Shown in pieces: positions 42,894-50,891 of a stretch of 64,000 nt of DNA. The DNA comes from CAVRZJ01 sp964594125 (lineage in GTDB: Bacteria > Acidobacteriota > Thermoanaerobaculia > Thermoanaerobaculales > Thermoanaerobaculaceae). The stretch covers positions 1 to 64,000 of the forward strand of contig CAZQLL010000010.1 of NCBI GenBank assembly GCA_964594125.1, written 5' to 3'. The notes beneath the pieces were generated by a model. The model ran no database searches. It saw only the letters and a list, made by a program, of their open reading frames with translations, and was not told where the DNA came from. The translations under genes were made by a program, and so were the position numbers. Numbering within the stretch: the stretch's first letter is position 1; each line of letters opens with the position of its first letter.

Positions 42894-42899
42894 ATTCTA
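42894..42899 (-). promoter_or_regulatory. -10 box embedded in the upstream gene's stop codon (TAGAAT)
   Basis: TAGAAT on the reverse strand uses the TAG stop codon of the MidA-like gene as its first three bases. It ends 6 nt before the GTG start of the VWA gene. No Shine-Dalgarno sequence follows. Confidence 0.5.
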
Positions 42900-44036
42900 C
42901 GCTTCGAGCGGCGGCGGCGTTGCGAGCTTGCGGTAGGCGAGCCAGCTCCGCCCGCGCCCCTGGGCGAGCACCTTGAGGTCCGAGCCCATGCCATCGGGAA
43001 CCAGCAGGCGCTTGGCCGACGCCAGTTCCGCCCAGTCGGCCGGCGTCAACCGGTCGCCGGCGGCCGCCGCCGGCGGCAGCCAGCGCAGCGCCCCGTGCAG
43101 CGCCAGGAAGCTCCCGAGCGGCCGCAGCTCGCCGCGCTCCCACCCGACGTCGGCGGCTGCCCGCTCGAGGTCGTCGAAGCACACGTGGGCGGTGATGTCC
43201 ACCTCCCCGGGACGCGCCAGCACGTTGCGCACCAGGGCGTGCCCGCGGTACCCGGCCAGCGACCCGCCGCGGCGGCCGCGCGGGTCGAACAGCTTGCGGG
43301 CGGGGTGCCCGTAGTCGACGATCAGCGCCACCCCGTCGTGCCCGCACCACGCCAGCGCCTCCGCGTGCGCCGATCTCAGCCCGGGGCGCACCTCCACGGT
43401 CTGCCCGTCCTCGAGCGCCACGTTGGCGTCCGCGAGGTACGCCGCGAGCGCCGGCGTCGAGGGCTCGTGCAGCGCCAGCCGCAGGCGCCCGCCCGCACCC
43501 GCCTCGACGTAGTGCTCGAGCAGCGTCCGCCGGCCCCGGCTGACCGTCATGGTGACGCGGTGCGCCGGCATCGCGTCGTACAGCTCCGACGCCAGGAGCA
43601 CCACCGGACCGCTCGGGCGCGGGCGCTCGGCCAGCGCGCCGGCGGTCTCGACGCCCGGGCAGCGGACGGCCAGCCGCTCCTTCGCCCACGCGCCGGCCTC
43701 CACGGCGACCACTCGCTTCACCGCGGTACGAGCCGGCCACCCCAGGGCCGCGAGGACCGCCGCCAGGCCGATCCCCTCGCCCGCGCCGAGCTCGACGACG
43801 CTCAGCGGCTCGCCGAGCGCCGCCGCGATGTCGGCGAGGAGCGCGCCGACTGTTCTGCCGAACAACGGCGAGGCCGTGGGCGCGGTGAGGAAGTCGCCGT
43901 GCCGGCCCGCGGTCCCGGCGGAGCGGCGGCGCCGGCGGGTGTAGTAGCCGCGCTGCGGGTGGTACAGCGCGAGGCGCATGAACTCGGCGAAAGGGACGCT
44001 GCCGCGCCGCCTGACCTCCGCGATGATGGCGTTCAC
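42897..44036 (-). CDS. MidA-like SAM-dependent methyltransferase
   Basis: The 379-residue protein belongs to the MidA/NDUFAF7 methyltransferase family. It has IAEVRRRGSVPFAEFMRLAL and YHPQRGYYT near the N terminus, the SAM-binding glycine loop VVELGAGEGIGLAAVLAALG, LASELYDAMPAHRV and the GVALIVDYGHPARKLF segment. The mitochondrial relative methylates an arginine of a complex I subunit; the bacterial target is not known. The GTG start at 44036 is chosen because a TATACT -10 box ends 6 nt upstream. It is divergent from the sulfotransferase. Confidence 0.88.
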   Translation of the reverse strand: MNAIIAEVRRRGSVPFAEFMRLALYHPQRGYYTRRRRRSAGTAGRHGDFLTAPTASPLFGRTVGALLADIAAALGEPLSVVELGAGEGIGLAAVLAALGWPARTAVKRVVAVEAGAWAKERLAVRCPGVETAGALAERPRPSGPVVLLASELYDAMPAHRVTMTVSRGRRTLLEHYVEAGAGGRLRLALHEPSTPALAAYLADANVALEDGQTVEVRPGLRSAHAEALAWCGHDGVALIVDYGHPARKLFDPRGRRGGSLAGYRGHALVRNVLARPGEVDITAHVCFDDLERAAADVGWERGELRPLGSFLALHGALRWLPPAAAAGDRLTPADWAELASAKRLLVPDGMGSDLKVLAQGRGRSWLAYRKLATPPPLEA

Positions 44037-44042
44037 GGTGTG

Positions 44043-44048
44043 AGTATA
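44043..44048 (-). promoter_or_regulatory. -10 box of a leaderless promoter (TATACT)
   Basis: TATACT on the reverse strand ends 6 nt before the GTG start of the MidA-like gene. It is a near-consensus -10 with no Shine-Dalgarno sequence downstream. Confidence 0.6.
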
Positions 44049-44120
44049 GACGCCGGCACGCCCGCCGCGGCCGGGGTCGGGCGCCGCGGCAGCGCCGTTG
44101 CAGCGCGGCGGGCGGCAGCG

Positions 44121-44126
44121 TAGGAT
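44121..44126 (+). promoter_or_regulatory. -10 box of the sulfotransferase gene (TAGGAT)
   Basis: TAGGAT ends 12 nt before the ATG at 44139, implying a leader of only about five nucleotides. Confidence 0.4.
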
Positions 44127-44138
44127 CAAGTCGGCACG

Positions 44139-44969
44139 ATGATCGCCCCGCACCTCGGCCTCCGCGCCCGCCTGCGCCGCGTGCGCGCCGTCCCCCGCGG
44201 CCTCCTGCGGACGGCGTGGCGCGCGGTCGGGCGGCGCGTGCTGCTGACCTCCGTACCGAAGTGCGGAACCCACCTGGCCATGCAGCTCCTCCATGTCGTC
44301 GGGCTGCCGCTCGTGCGCGAGCTCATCGAGGACACTCCCGAGACCGCCGCGGAGCTGCGCGCCGCCCTGCTGGCGGCGCGCGGCGCCGCCGTGGGCGGCC
44401 ACGTGCACGGCAGGGAGGTCTACTGGCGGATCGCCCGCGAGCTCGGCGCGCGCGTCGTGTTCGTCACGCGCGACCCGCGCGACCAGGTGGTCTCGCACGT
44501 CTTCCACTACCGCAGCCATCACGACCACCCGCTGCATCCCTTCTTCCGCGATCAGGTGCCCGACCTCGGCGACGCCATCATGGCGGCGATCCGCGGGTTC
44601 GGGCCCGGACCGCACGGTCACCTCGCCGATGTCGCGACGTTCTTCGGCTACTTCACGCCCTGGATCGGCAGGCCGGGAGTCTTTCACACCACCTTCGAAC
44701 GTCTCGTCGGTCCCCGGGGCGGCGGCAGCGCGGCGGTCCAGCGCACCGAGGTCGGCCGCCTCCTGCGCCACCTCGGTTTCCCCTTGCCTGCGCGGCTGTG
44801 CGCCCCGGCGGTGGCGCAGCGCGTGTTCGCCCCGTCGAGCCCGACGTTCCGCAAGGGCCGGATCGGTGACTGGGCCAACCACTTCACCCCGCGTCACAAG
44901 GAGGCGTTCAAGGAGGTGGCGGGCCGGCTCCTCATCGACCTGGGCTACGAGCGCGATCTCGACTGGTGA
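44139..44969 (+). CDS. Sulfotransferase
   Basis: The 276-residue protein has the PAPS-dependent sulfotransferase motifs: the 5'-phosphosulfate loop LLTSVPKCGTHLAMQLLH (~35-52), the 3'-phosphate loop VFVTRDPRDQVVSHVFHYR (~107-125), and the C-terminal FRKGRIGDWANHFT (RxxGxxxxW type). It transfers sulfate from PAPS to a hydroxyl or amine, possibly on a sugar. It has no signal peptide but an Arg-rich N terminus. It is followed within 45 bp by a pilin-like gene and a GT-C glycosyltransferase, so modification of a glycan or surface molecule is plausible but unproven. Confidence 0.9.
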   Translation: MIAPHLGLRARLRRVRAVPRGLLRTAWRAVGRRVLLTSVPKCGTHLAMQLLHVVGLPLVRELIEDTPETAAELRAALLAARGAAVGGHVHGREVYWRIARELGARVVFVTRDPRDQVVSHVFHYRSHHDHPLHPFFRDQVPDLGDAIMAAIRGFGPGPHGHLADVATFFGYFTPWIGRPGVFHTTFERLVGPRGGGSAAVQRTEVGRLLRHLGFPLPARLCAPAVAQRVFAPSSPTFRKGRIGDWANHFTPRHKEAFKEVAGRLLIDLGYERDLDW

Positions 44970-44999
44970 GGCCGAGCGCGCCGCGGCTGCGGCGGCAGC

Positions 45000-45005
45000 T
45001 ATAGT
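45000..45005 (+). promoter_or_regulatory. -10 box of a leaderless promoter (TATAGT)
   Basis: TATAGT ends 8 nt before the first of two tandem ATG codons (45014, 45017). No Shine-Dalgarno sequence is visible. Confidence 0.45.
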
Positions 45006-45013
45006 TGGGGTTG

Positions 45014-45628
45014 ATGATGGCGGCGCGCGACACCCGCGAGGCAGCGATCGAGAAGCTCGGGACCGCCGGTCGCGGGCGCATCGTGCTGTCCCGCCTGCCG
45101 GTCGCCGCCGCGGTCGGACTCGCCGTCTGGGCTGCCGCCTCCGCAGGCAGCGGCCGCGCCGGCCCCGCCGCCCTGCACGGCGCGTGCTTCTCGGCGTTGC
45201 GCACGCTCCGGCACGCCGTGGCGGCGTACGAGGCGCAGCACGGCGCGCTGCCCGGCCGGGCCCCGGGCGCCGAAGGGCCGGCCGACCCCGTCCTGCTGGC
45301 GCGGCAGCTCACGTTGCCCCGCGACGCCGCCGGCATGCCGGCGGTGAGCGGACCGTTCCCAGGCCTGCTCGACGCGATCCCGGCCAACCCCTACAGCGGG
45401 AGCGCCGCGCTGGCCGTCGTGCCCGCCGGAGTCGACGCCGGCGCCTGGGCCGCGTCGGCGCGCTGCGGCTGGGCCTACCTCGCCGATCCCGGCCGCGACC
45501 GGGCGGGCCCGCTCCCCGCCGGCCTGCTGCTGCCGTGCGGCGACAACGGCGGCGTGCCTCCCGACCGCGGCCTGGCGTCGGTCCAGGAGATCGCCTTCGA
45601 GATCGAGGACTTTGAGCGCTGGCGATGA
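45014..45628 (+). CDS. Pseudopilin-like membrane-anchored protein
   Basis: The protein has 204 residues. One hydrophobic helix (VAAAVGLAVWAAASAG, ~26-41) precedes a soluble domain that looks like a minor pseudopilin: a helix (FSALRTLRHAVAAYEAQHGA), the IPANPYSG loop and GWAYLAD near the end. However, the usual prepilin leader (G|FTLxE) is absent, so it is probably not processed as a pilin. The start at 45014 or 45017 is inferred from the -10 box. It overlaps the following GT-C gene by 4 bp and may work with it. No firm function. Confidence 0.65.
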   Translation: MMAARDTREAAIEKLGTAGRGRIVLSRLPVAAAVGLAVWAAASAGSGRAGPAALHGACFSALRTLRHAVAAYEAQHGALPGRAPGAEGPADPVLLARQLTLPRDAAGMPAVSGPFPGLLDAIPANPYSGSAALAVVPAGVDAGAWAASARCGWAYLADPGRDRAGPLPAGLLLPCGDNGGVPPDRGLASVQEIAFEIEDFERWR

Positions 45629-47640
45629 CGCGCCCATCCGCCCGCCGGCTGGCGACCGCACTCGCTCTCCTCGTCCTCGCGGCGGGCGCGGCCGGCCTGC
45701 GCCTCCTGGCGGCGCCGGGCGCCGACCTCGACGCCGCCGCGCGGGAGATGCTCGGCCGCGCCCCGCGCCTGGACGCCTACTGGTACACCCGAGCGGCCGT
45801 CGACCGCGCGCGCGGCCAGCCGTCGGCCGATGTGCCCGCGGCATTCGACCGTCCGCTCTACACCTGGTACTGCCGCACCGTCTTCGCGCTCACGGGCACC
45901 GGCGAGCGCGCCCTCGCCGCGCCGTCGATCGCCGCCGGCGCCGCGACGGCCGCGGCGGTCGTGCTGCTCGGCCGCGCCTGCGGCCTCGGCGCTGCATCCT
46001 GGCTGGCGGGGCTTTTCGCCGCCACGAGCTGGATCTCGCTCCTCCACGACCGCGAGCCGCTGGTGTACTCCACCGTCAACCTGGCCTTCCTGCTCGCGGT
46101 CCTGGCATGGGCGCGCGGCCTGCACCGCGCCGCGTGGTTCGTGCCGGCGTGGCTGGCGGTCACCGCGGCGGCGCTTGCCGGCAAGGAGACCGTCCTGCTC
46201 GGCGCACCCGCGCTGCTGGCCGGGCACGTGCTGGCGCACGCGCGGACGCGGCGCGCCCGCGCGGCGGCGGCAGCCGCCGCCGCGGCTGCCGGCGCCGCCG
46301 CGGCCGGGCTCGCCTGGCTCCTCGCCCCCGACCTCGCCCGTGCAGGCGCACACAAGCTGGCCGCCCGCTTCACGCTCCCCGACCTGCCGTTCCCGTCGGG
46401 CTGGGTCGCAGCGCTCGGGGACCTCCCGTCCACGCTCGCCGTGATCGGCCGCGTGCCGGCGCTCGCCGCGCTCGCGGCGGTGGGGGTGATCGCCGTGGCG
46501 CTCGCGGGCGAGGGCGAGCGCAGCGACAGGGCGCACCTCCTCCGGCGCGTGCTGGTGCTCTGGCTGGCGACGGGCTGCACCGCCCTTGCGGCGCTCTCCT
46601 ACCGTCCGACGCGGTACGCGCTCGGGCTGTTCCCGCCGGCGTTCGTGCTCGCCGCGTACGGCGCCCGCGTCCTCTGGGAGGAGCGGCTGTCGCCGCTGCG
46701 CCTGCGCGGCGCCGCGCGCGCCGCCGTGCTCGCGGTGATCTGGTGGCTCGGCCTCGCGGGGCTGCTCGCGTGGGCGGGCTCGGCGCTGCACGCGCCGCGC
46801 TGGGAGACGCCGGTGCGTCTCGCGGTCGCCGCCGCGCTCGCGACGTTCGTGGCGCTGACGCAGAGCGCCGCCCTCGAGCGGTCGCCGTGCCTGCCGGCGT
46901 CCAGTCGCTGGGCGGCGGCGCTGGTGGCGTTCGTCCTCGTCACCGACGCGCGCGGTTTCCTCGCCCATCTCCGGCCGGTCACCCGCGACGACCTCGCCGC
47001 CCGCCGCACGTTCGCGGCGTGCGTCGGCCCCGGCGCGCGCGTGCAGGGGTACGCCGCGCACTACCTCGCGGTCTCACCGGCGTACCGGGTCGCCTTCGAC
47101 TTCTCGCTGCGGCCGGCCGCCCTCGCGGCGGCCCCCGCCACCCACCTCGCGACGCTGTGGGTGCCGGAGCTGTCGCTCGTCGAGCGCCAGATGCAGGCGG
47201 CCGGCACGCCGCTTCACGCGGTGGTGGACGTCGTCATCGGCCGCGAGCGCTACCGCGTGTACCGCCTGCCGGCGGCCGACCGGCTGGGGTACGCGCTGAC
47301 GCCGTTCGAGAGGGCGCAGCTCGCCGGGGAGCGCGAGGACGTCGCCGGCGCGGCCCGGCTGTTCAGCGATCTGGTTGCGGCCGGGGCCGACGACCCCGCC
47401 GTGCTCGCGTACGCCGGGAGCGCGATCGCGCGCGTCGACGCCGGCGCCGGTTTCCCGCTTCTCGCCCGCGCCGGCGCTCTGGCGCCGCGCAACGGCGTGA
47501 TCGCCCACCTGGCCGCCGGCGCCGCGGCGGAAGCGGGATCGCCGGACCTTGCCGCGTCGCTGCTCGCCCGCGCTGCGGCGCTGCTGCCGCACGAGCTCCT
47601 CGCCGGGCTCGGCGTCCGGCCGCAGCGGCGCGGGCCGTAG
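45625..47640 (+). CDS. GT-C type membrane glycosyltransferase with helical tail
   Basis: The protein has 671 residues with about ten hydrophobic helices over the first ~430 residues (for example ATALALLVLAAGAAGLRLLA, WFVPAWLAVTAAALAG, TGCTALAALS). An acidic loop follows the first helix (LDAYWYTRAAVDRARG), as in GT39/PMT-like GT-C enzymes that use lipid-linked sugars outside the cytoplasm. The C-terminal ~200 residues are soluble; the last ~110 look like tetratricopeptide helices. A long Ala tract lies near residues 212-230. Substrate unknown. Its stop codon directly abuts the stop of the convergent beta-propeller gene. Confidence 0.78.
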   Translation: MTRPSARRLATALALLVLAAGAAGLRLLAAPGADLDAAAREMLGRAPRLDAYWYTRAAVDRARGQPSADVPAAFDRPLYTWYCRTVFALTGTGERALAAPSIAAGAATAAAVVLLGRACGLGAASWLAGLFAATSWISLLHDREPLVYSTVNLAFLLAVLAWARGLHRAAWFVPAWLAVTAAALAGKETVLLGAPALLAGHVLAHARTRRARAAAAAAAAAAGAAAAGLAWLLAPDLARAGAHKLAARFTLPDLPFPSGWVAALGDLPSTLAVIGRVPALAALAAVGVIAVALAGEGERSDRAHLLRRVLVLWLATGCTALAALSYRPTRYALGLFPPAFVLAAYGARVLWEERLSPLRLRGAARAAVLAVIWWLGLAGLLAWAGSALHAPRWETPVRLAVAAALATFVALTQSAALERSPCLPASSRWAAALVAFVLVTDARGFLAHLRPVTRDDLAARRTFAACVGPGARVQGYAAHYLAVSPAYRVAFDFSLRPAALAAAPATHLATLWVPELSLVERQMQAAGTPLHAVVDVVIGRERYRVYRLPAADRLGYALTPFERAQLAGEREDVAGAARLFSDLVAAGADDPAVLAYAGSAIARVDAGAGFPLLARAGALAPRNGVIAHLAAGAAAEAGSPDLAASLLARAAALLPHELLAGLGVRPQRRGP

Positions 47641-48948
47641 TCAGCGGCGGCGGCCGAGACGCAGGAGGGCGACGCCGAACAGCAGCAGCCCGACCTGCAG
47701 CAGCGACCCCGCGACGCCGCGCGAGCCGGTGAAGGGCAGCCCGCCCGCCATCACCGAGAACACCTTGCTCGCCTGCAGAACCTTCGCATCGATGGCCGTG
47801 CGGTGGAACGTGAACGTGGCGAAGGTGTACGCCGGCGTATCGAGCGTCCCGGTGAGCGCATCGTAGACCGAGAGCTGGAACGGCGACGAGAACGTCTGCT
47901 GGCTGACGATGTACAGGTACCGGCTTCCGGGCGCGAACGCCGCCGCCTCGGGGATGCCCGGCACGCCCGAGATCATGAACGAGGCGAACGTGACCGGGTC
48001 GATCACGCCCATCCCCGGGGCGAGGCCGAGCGAGAACTTGCGGTAGACGAGGTACGCCTTGTCGGCAAGCGGGCTGTAGAGCAGGCTGTTGTGCGGGTTG
48101 AGCGGCAGGCACGCGTCCTTGCCGAAGGCGCCGCCCGAGATCTGCGTGCCTGCGGGGAGCGCGAACGAGTAGAGCTGGGAGCAGAGGATGTTCACCAGTA
48201 GCAGGCGGTTGGCGCCGCCGTAGACGATGTCGTCGGCGCGCCCGCAGAACGGGTCGGTGCAGTAGCCCGAGACCTCGATGCGCGGACCGAGGGTGACGCT
48301 GCCCTTGGAGGCCCCGAACAGGTAGTACGCGGGAGCGCTGCTGGTGGCCGCCACCGCGAGCTGATTCTTGTTGTCCGGGCCTGGGTTGAAGGCGATGCCG
48401 CCGAACTGCTCCGCGTACGGCTGTCCCGGCGCCACCTTGCCGACCACCGTTCCGTACGTCGTCTCGATCGTCACGACGGACGGCTCCCTGGTCGTCACGT
48501 ACAGGTGGCCGCCGTCCGGGCTGAGGACGCAGTCGACCGGGATCTCGTGCACCGGCGTGGTGTTGAGGAAGGCGCCGGTGGCGGCGTCGACGAAGTAGAC
48601 GTTGGCGTTGAGCGCGTCGACGAAGTAGATGCGCTTGCCGTTGGGCGACACCGCGAACGACGTCGGGTTGGAGGCGCCGAGGTCGATCGACTTCTTCAGC
48701 GTCGGCGGCGTCGTGGAGAGGTCGACGATCTCGATGCCGCCGTTGGGGGTCTTGAGCACCTCCGGGCCGCAGGGCAAAGGCCCCGCGCCGCCGGTGCAGT
48801 CGATGTCCGCCCGGCTGTTGGCGCCGAACAGGACGTACAGCAGGTGGTCGGCCAGCGCCGGCCCGCCGTCCGCTGCGGTGAGGAACATCCCGAAGAAGTA
48901 GACGCCCAGGACGAACAGCGTGCCGCTCACGAAGCGCCGGACTCTCAT
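47641..48948 (-). CDS. Secreted beta-propeller protein with LPFTG C-terminal signal
   Basis: The 435-residue protein has a signal sequence (FVSGTLFVLGVYFFGMF), then YVTN/lactonase-like propeller repeats (SFAVSPNGKRIYFVDALNAN, CVLSPDGGHLYVTTREPSVV, AAFAPGSRYLYIVSQQTF). The C terminus is GGLPFTG, a hydrophobic stretch (VGLLLFGVALLRL) and GRRR, the three-part layout of a cell-wall sorting signal. Six Cys residues suggest disulfides. It probably sits at the cell surface; ligand unknown. The ATG at 48948 is chosen for the GGAGG sequence 7 nt upstream and the promoter at 48997-49025. Confidence 0.85.
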   Translation of the reverse strand: MRVRRFVSGTLFVLGVYFFGMFLTAADGGPALADHLLYVLFGANSRADIDCTGGAGPLPCGPEVLKTPNGGIEIVDLSTTPPTLKKSIDLGASNPTSFAVSPNGKRIYFVDALNANVYFVDAATGAFLNTTPVHEIPVDCVLSPDGGHLYVTTREPSVVTIETTYGTVVGKVAPGQPYAEQFGGIAFNPGPDNKNQLAVAATSSAPAYYLFGASKGSVTLGPRIEVSGYCTDPFCGRADDIVYGGANRLLLVNILCSQLYSFALPAGTQISGGAFGKDACLPLNPHNSLLYSPLADKAYLVYRKFSLGLAPGMGVIDPVTFASFMISGVPGIPEAAAFAPGSRYLYIVSQQTFSSPFQLSVYDALTGTLDTPAYTFATFTFHRTAIDAKVLQASKVFSVMAGGLPFTGSRGVAGSLLQVGLLLFGVALLRLGRRR

Positions 48949-48996
48949 GTGGCCCTCCACGTACCTGTACGGACTCCACCGAGCATCTCGTTTGTC

Positions 48997-49025
48997 ACCA
49001 TACCATCGCGGCCCGTCCATGTCCA
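48997..49025 (-). promoter_or_regulatory. Promoter of the beta-propeller gene
   Basis: On the reverse strand TGGACA (49025-49020) and TATGGT (49002-48997) are separated by exactly 17 bp. The leader is ~41 nt and ends in a GGAGG Shine-Dalgarno sequence. The rest of the gap to nadA shows no gene. Confidence 0.55.
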
Positions 49026-49184
49026 GCTTCGCCTGCTGCCGACGGCATGTGCACACGGGCCGATCCTCGCCGGCGGTCCGATCGGTTGCACCCTCATGGT
49101 CCCGCCACGAGGCGCCCCCGGCTGTGCGCGCGGTCACATGACCGAGAATCGGCGCGCCGGGCGCAGGCCATCGGGCTCACAGGA

Positions 49185-50174
49185 TCAGTCCCCGGTCGGC
49201 GCCGGCGCCGCGGCGAGCTCCAGCATGCGATCGAGCGGGCGCAGCGCCGCCAGCCGCAGCGACTCCGGGAGCTCGAGGCGCGGCACACCGTCGCGCAGGC
49301 ACGCGAGGAGGTTGGCCAGCGTATTCCGCCGCATGTAGGGGCAGACGTTGCAGGCGCACTCACCGCTGCCGCCGGGCACCGGAAGGAAGGTCTTGCCCGG
49401 CGCGAGGCGCTCCATCTGGTGGATGATTCCCGGCTCGGTGACGACGATGAACGTCGCCGCCGGGTCGTTCTGCACGAAGCGGAGGATCGACGATGTCGAG
49501 CCCACGTGATCGGCCAGCGCGAGGATCGGCGCCGGGCATTCCGGGTGCGCCGCCACGCGGGCGTCGGGGTGCTCCACCTTGAGCTCGACCAGCCCGCGGT
49601 GGGAGAACTGCTCGTGCACGACGCAGGTCCCCTGCCACAGCACCATCTCCCGTCCGGTGCGCCGCATCAGGTACGCGCCGAGGTGGCGGTCCGGGGCGAA
49701 CAGGATCGGCTGTCCCGGCGGCAGCTTGCCGATGATCGTCTCCGCCGACGAGGAGGTCACGATGACGTCGGAGAGCGCCTTCACGGCGGCCGAGCAGTTG
49801 ATGTACGTCACGGCGATGTGGCCCGGGTGCTCCTCGCGCCACCGCCTGAACGCCTCGGGAGGGCAGGACTCCTCGAGCGAGCAGCCGGCCTCGAGATCCG
49901 GGATCAGGACCTCGGCGTCGGGGTTGAGGATCTTCGCGACCTCAGCCATGAACTTCACGCCGCAGAAGACGATCGTCCGCGCCCTGGCGCGCTGGGCCGC
50001 GCGCGCGAGCTCCAGCGAGTCGCCCACGAAGTCGGCGAGATCCTGGATCTCCTCGTCCTGGTAGTAGTGCGCCAGCAGCAAGGCGCCGCGTTCGCGCTTC
50101 AGCCTGACGATCTCGGCGGCGAGCGCCGCGCGGTCCCCTGCGGGCTCGCCCGCCGCCTGTGCCATGGTGCCCAT
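49185..50174 (-). CDS. nadA: Quinolinate synthase NadA
   Basis: The 329-residue protein carries the three cysteines that hold the oxygen-sensitive 4Fe-4S cluster: FCGVKFMAEVAK, WQGTCVVHEQF and GECACNVCPYM. It also has LLAHYYQDEEIQDLADFVGD and the YINCSAAVKA motif. It condenses iminoaspartate with dihydroxyacetone phosphate to quinolinate for NAD synthesis. An alternative ATG at 50192 exists; 50174 is preferred for the purine-rich GGAGCGGGGGG before it. It is the last gene of the long reverse-strand run. The CNBD-aspartase elsewhere in the window uses the same aspartate pool, but no nadB is visible. Confidence 0.94.
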   Translation of the reverse strand: MGTMAQAAGEPAGDRAALAAEIVRLKRERGALLLAHYYQDEEIQDLADFVGDSLELARAAQRARARTIVFCGVKFMAEVAKILNPDAEVLIPDLEAGCSLEESCPPEAFRRWREEHPGHIAVTYINCSAAVKALSDVIVTSSSAETIIGKLPPGQPILFAPDRHLGAYLMRRTGREMVLWQGTCVVHEQFSHRGLVELKVEHPDARVAAHPECPAPILALADHVGSTSSILRFVQNDPAATFIVVTEPGIIHQMERLAPGKTFLPVPGGSGECACNVCPYMRRNTLANLLACLRDGVPRLELPESLRLAALRPLDRMLELAAAPAPTGD

Positions 50175-50207
50175 CGCCGCCCCCCGCTCCATCGTAACGC
50201 GCCGCCC

Positions 50208-50891
50208 CTAGCCGCCATTCTCGTGGTGCGCCGCCTCGACCTGGGCGGCGGCGCGCCGCACGTAGTCGAGCCCGGAGATGACGATCAGCGCCAGCGACAG
50301 GTAGTACATCGCCAGCAGCGCCACCGGCGGCACGATGTCGAACGCGTTGTCCATCAGGACCGCGCCAAGGGTGACCACCTGGCACAGCGTCGTCGCCTTG
50401 CCCCACAGCGAGGGCATGAACCGCCGGATGCCGGCGCCGAGGTAGAGGAGCAGCGCCACGACGACGATCAGGATGTCGCGCGAGAGCGCCATAACGGTCA
50501 GCCACAGTGGGATCCGCACCGCCCCCGGCTCCGGCGCCGTGAGCGCGACGAACGCACTCACCAGCAGCACCTTGTCGGCGATGGGGTCGAGGTACGCGCC
50601 GAACAACGAGCGCATCCGCAGCGCCCTGGCGAGCAGGCCGTCGACGGCGTCCGAGAGCCCGGCGACGGCGAACAGCCCGAGCGCCACGAGGTGCTCGCCG
50701 GAGACGGCGGCGAGCACGAAGAACGGCGTGAGAGCGATGCGCGCCAGCGTGATCCCGTTGGGGATGGTGAACGGACGCAGCGCGGCGCGCACCTCGGCGG
50801 CGGCCCTGTGGGCCACCTGCCCGGAGAGGTCGCGCAGCCGCGCCGGCCCTTCGCCGCGTTCCCGCCCGGCCGCCGGGCGGCCGCCCGTCAC
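50208..50891 (-). CDS. pgsA: CDP-alcohol phosphatidyltransferase (phosphatidylglycerophosphate synthase type)
   Basis: The 227-residue membrane protein has the full CDP-alcohol phosphatidyltransferase signature at residues 81-107 (DAVDGLLAR, then GAYLDPIADK), several membrane helices and TIPNGITLARIALTPFFVL at the first helix, the wording typical of PgsA. It makes phosphatidylglycerophosphate from CDP-diacylglycerol and glycerol-3-phosphate. The GTG start overlaps the upstream stop (GTGA); an Arg/Gly-rich 30-residue cytosolic tail precedes the first helix. Other alcohol acceptors cannot be fully excluded. Confidence 0.88.
   Translation of the reverse strand: MTGGRPAAGRERGEGPARLRDLSGQVAHRAAAEVRAALRPFTIPNGITLARIALTPFFVLAAVSGEHLVALGLFAVAGLSDAVDGLLARALRMRSLFGAYLDPIADKVLLVSAFVALTAPEPGAVRIPLWLTVMALSRDILIVVVALLLYLGAGIRRFMPSLWGKATTLCQVVTLGAVLMDNAFDIVPPVALLAMYYLSLALIVISGLDYVRRAAAQVEAAHHENGG

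Noticed and set aside
46255..46315. GCC/GCG trinucleotide run in the GT-C gene as a possible repeat or slippage tract
   Set aside because: It codes for an Ala-rich membrane-helix segment with mixed synonymous codons, not a uniform repeat.
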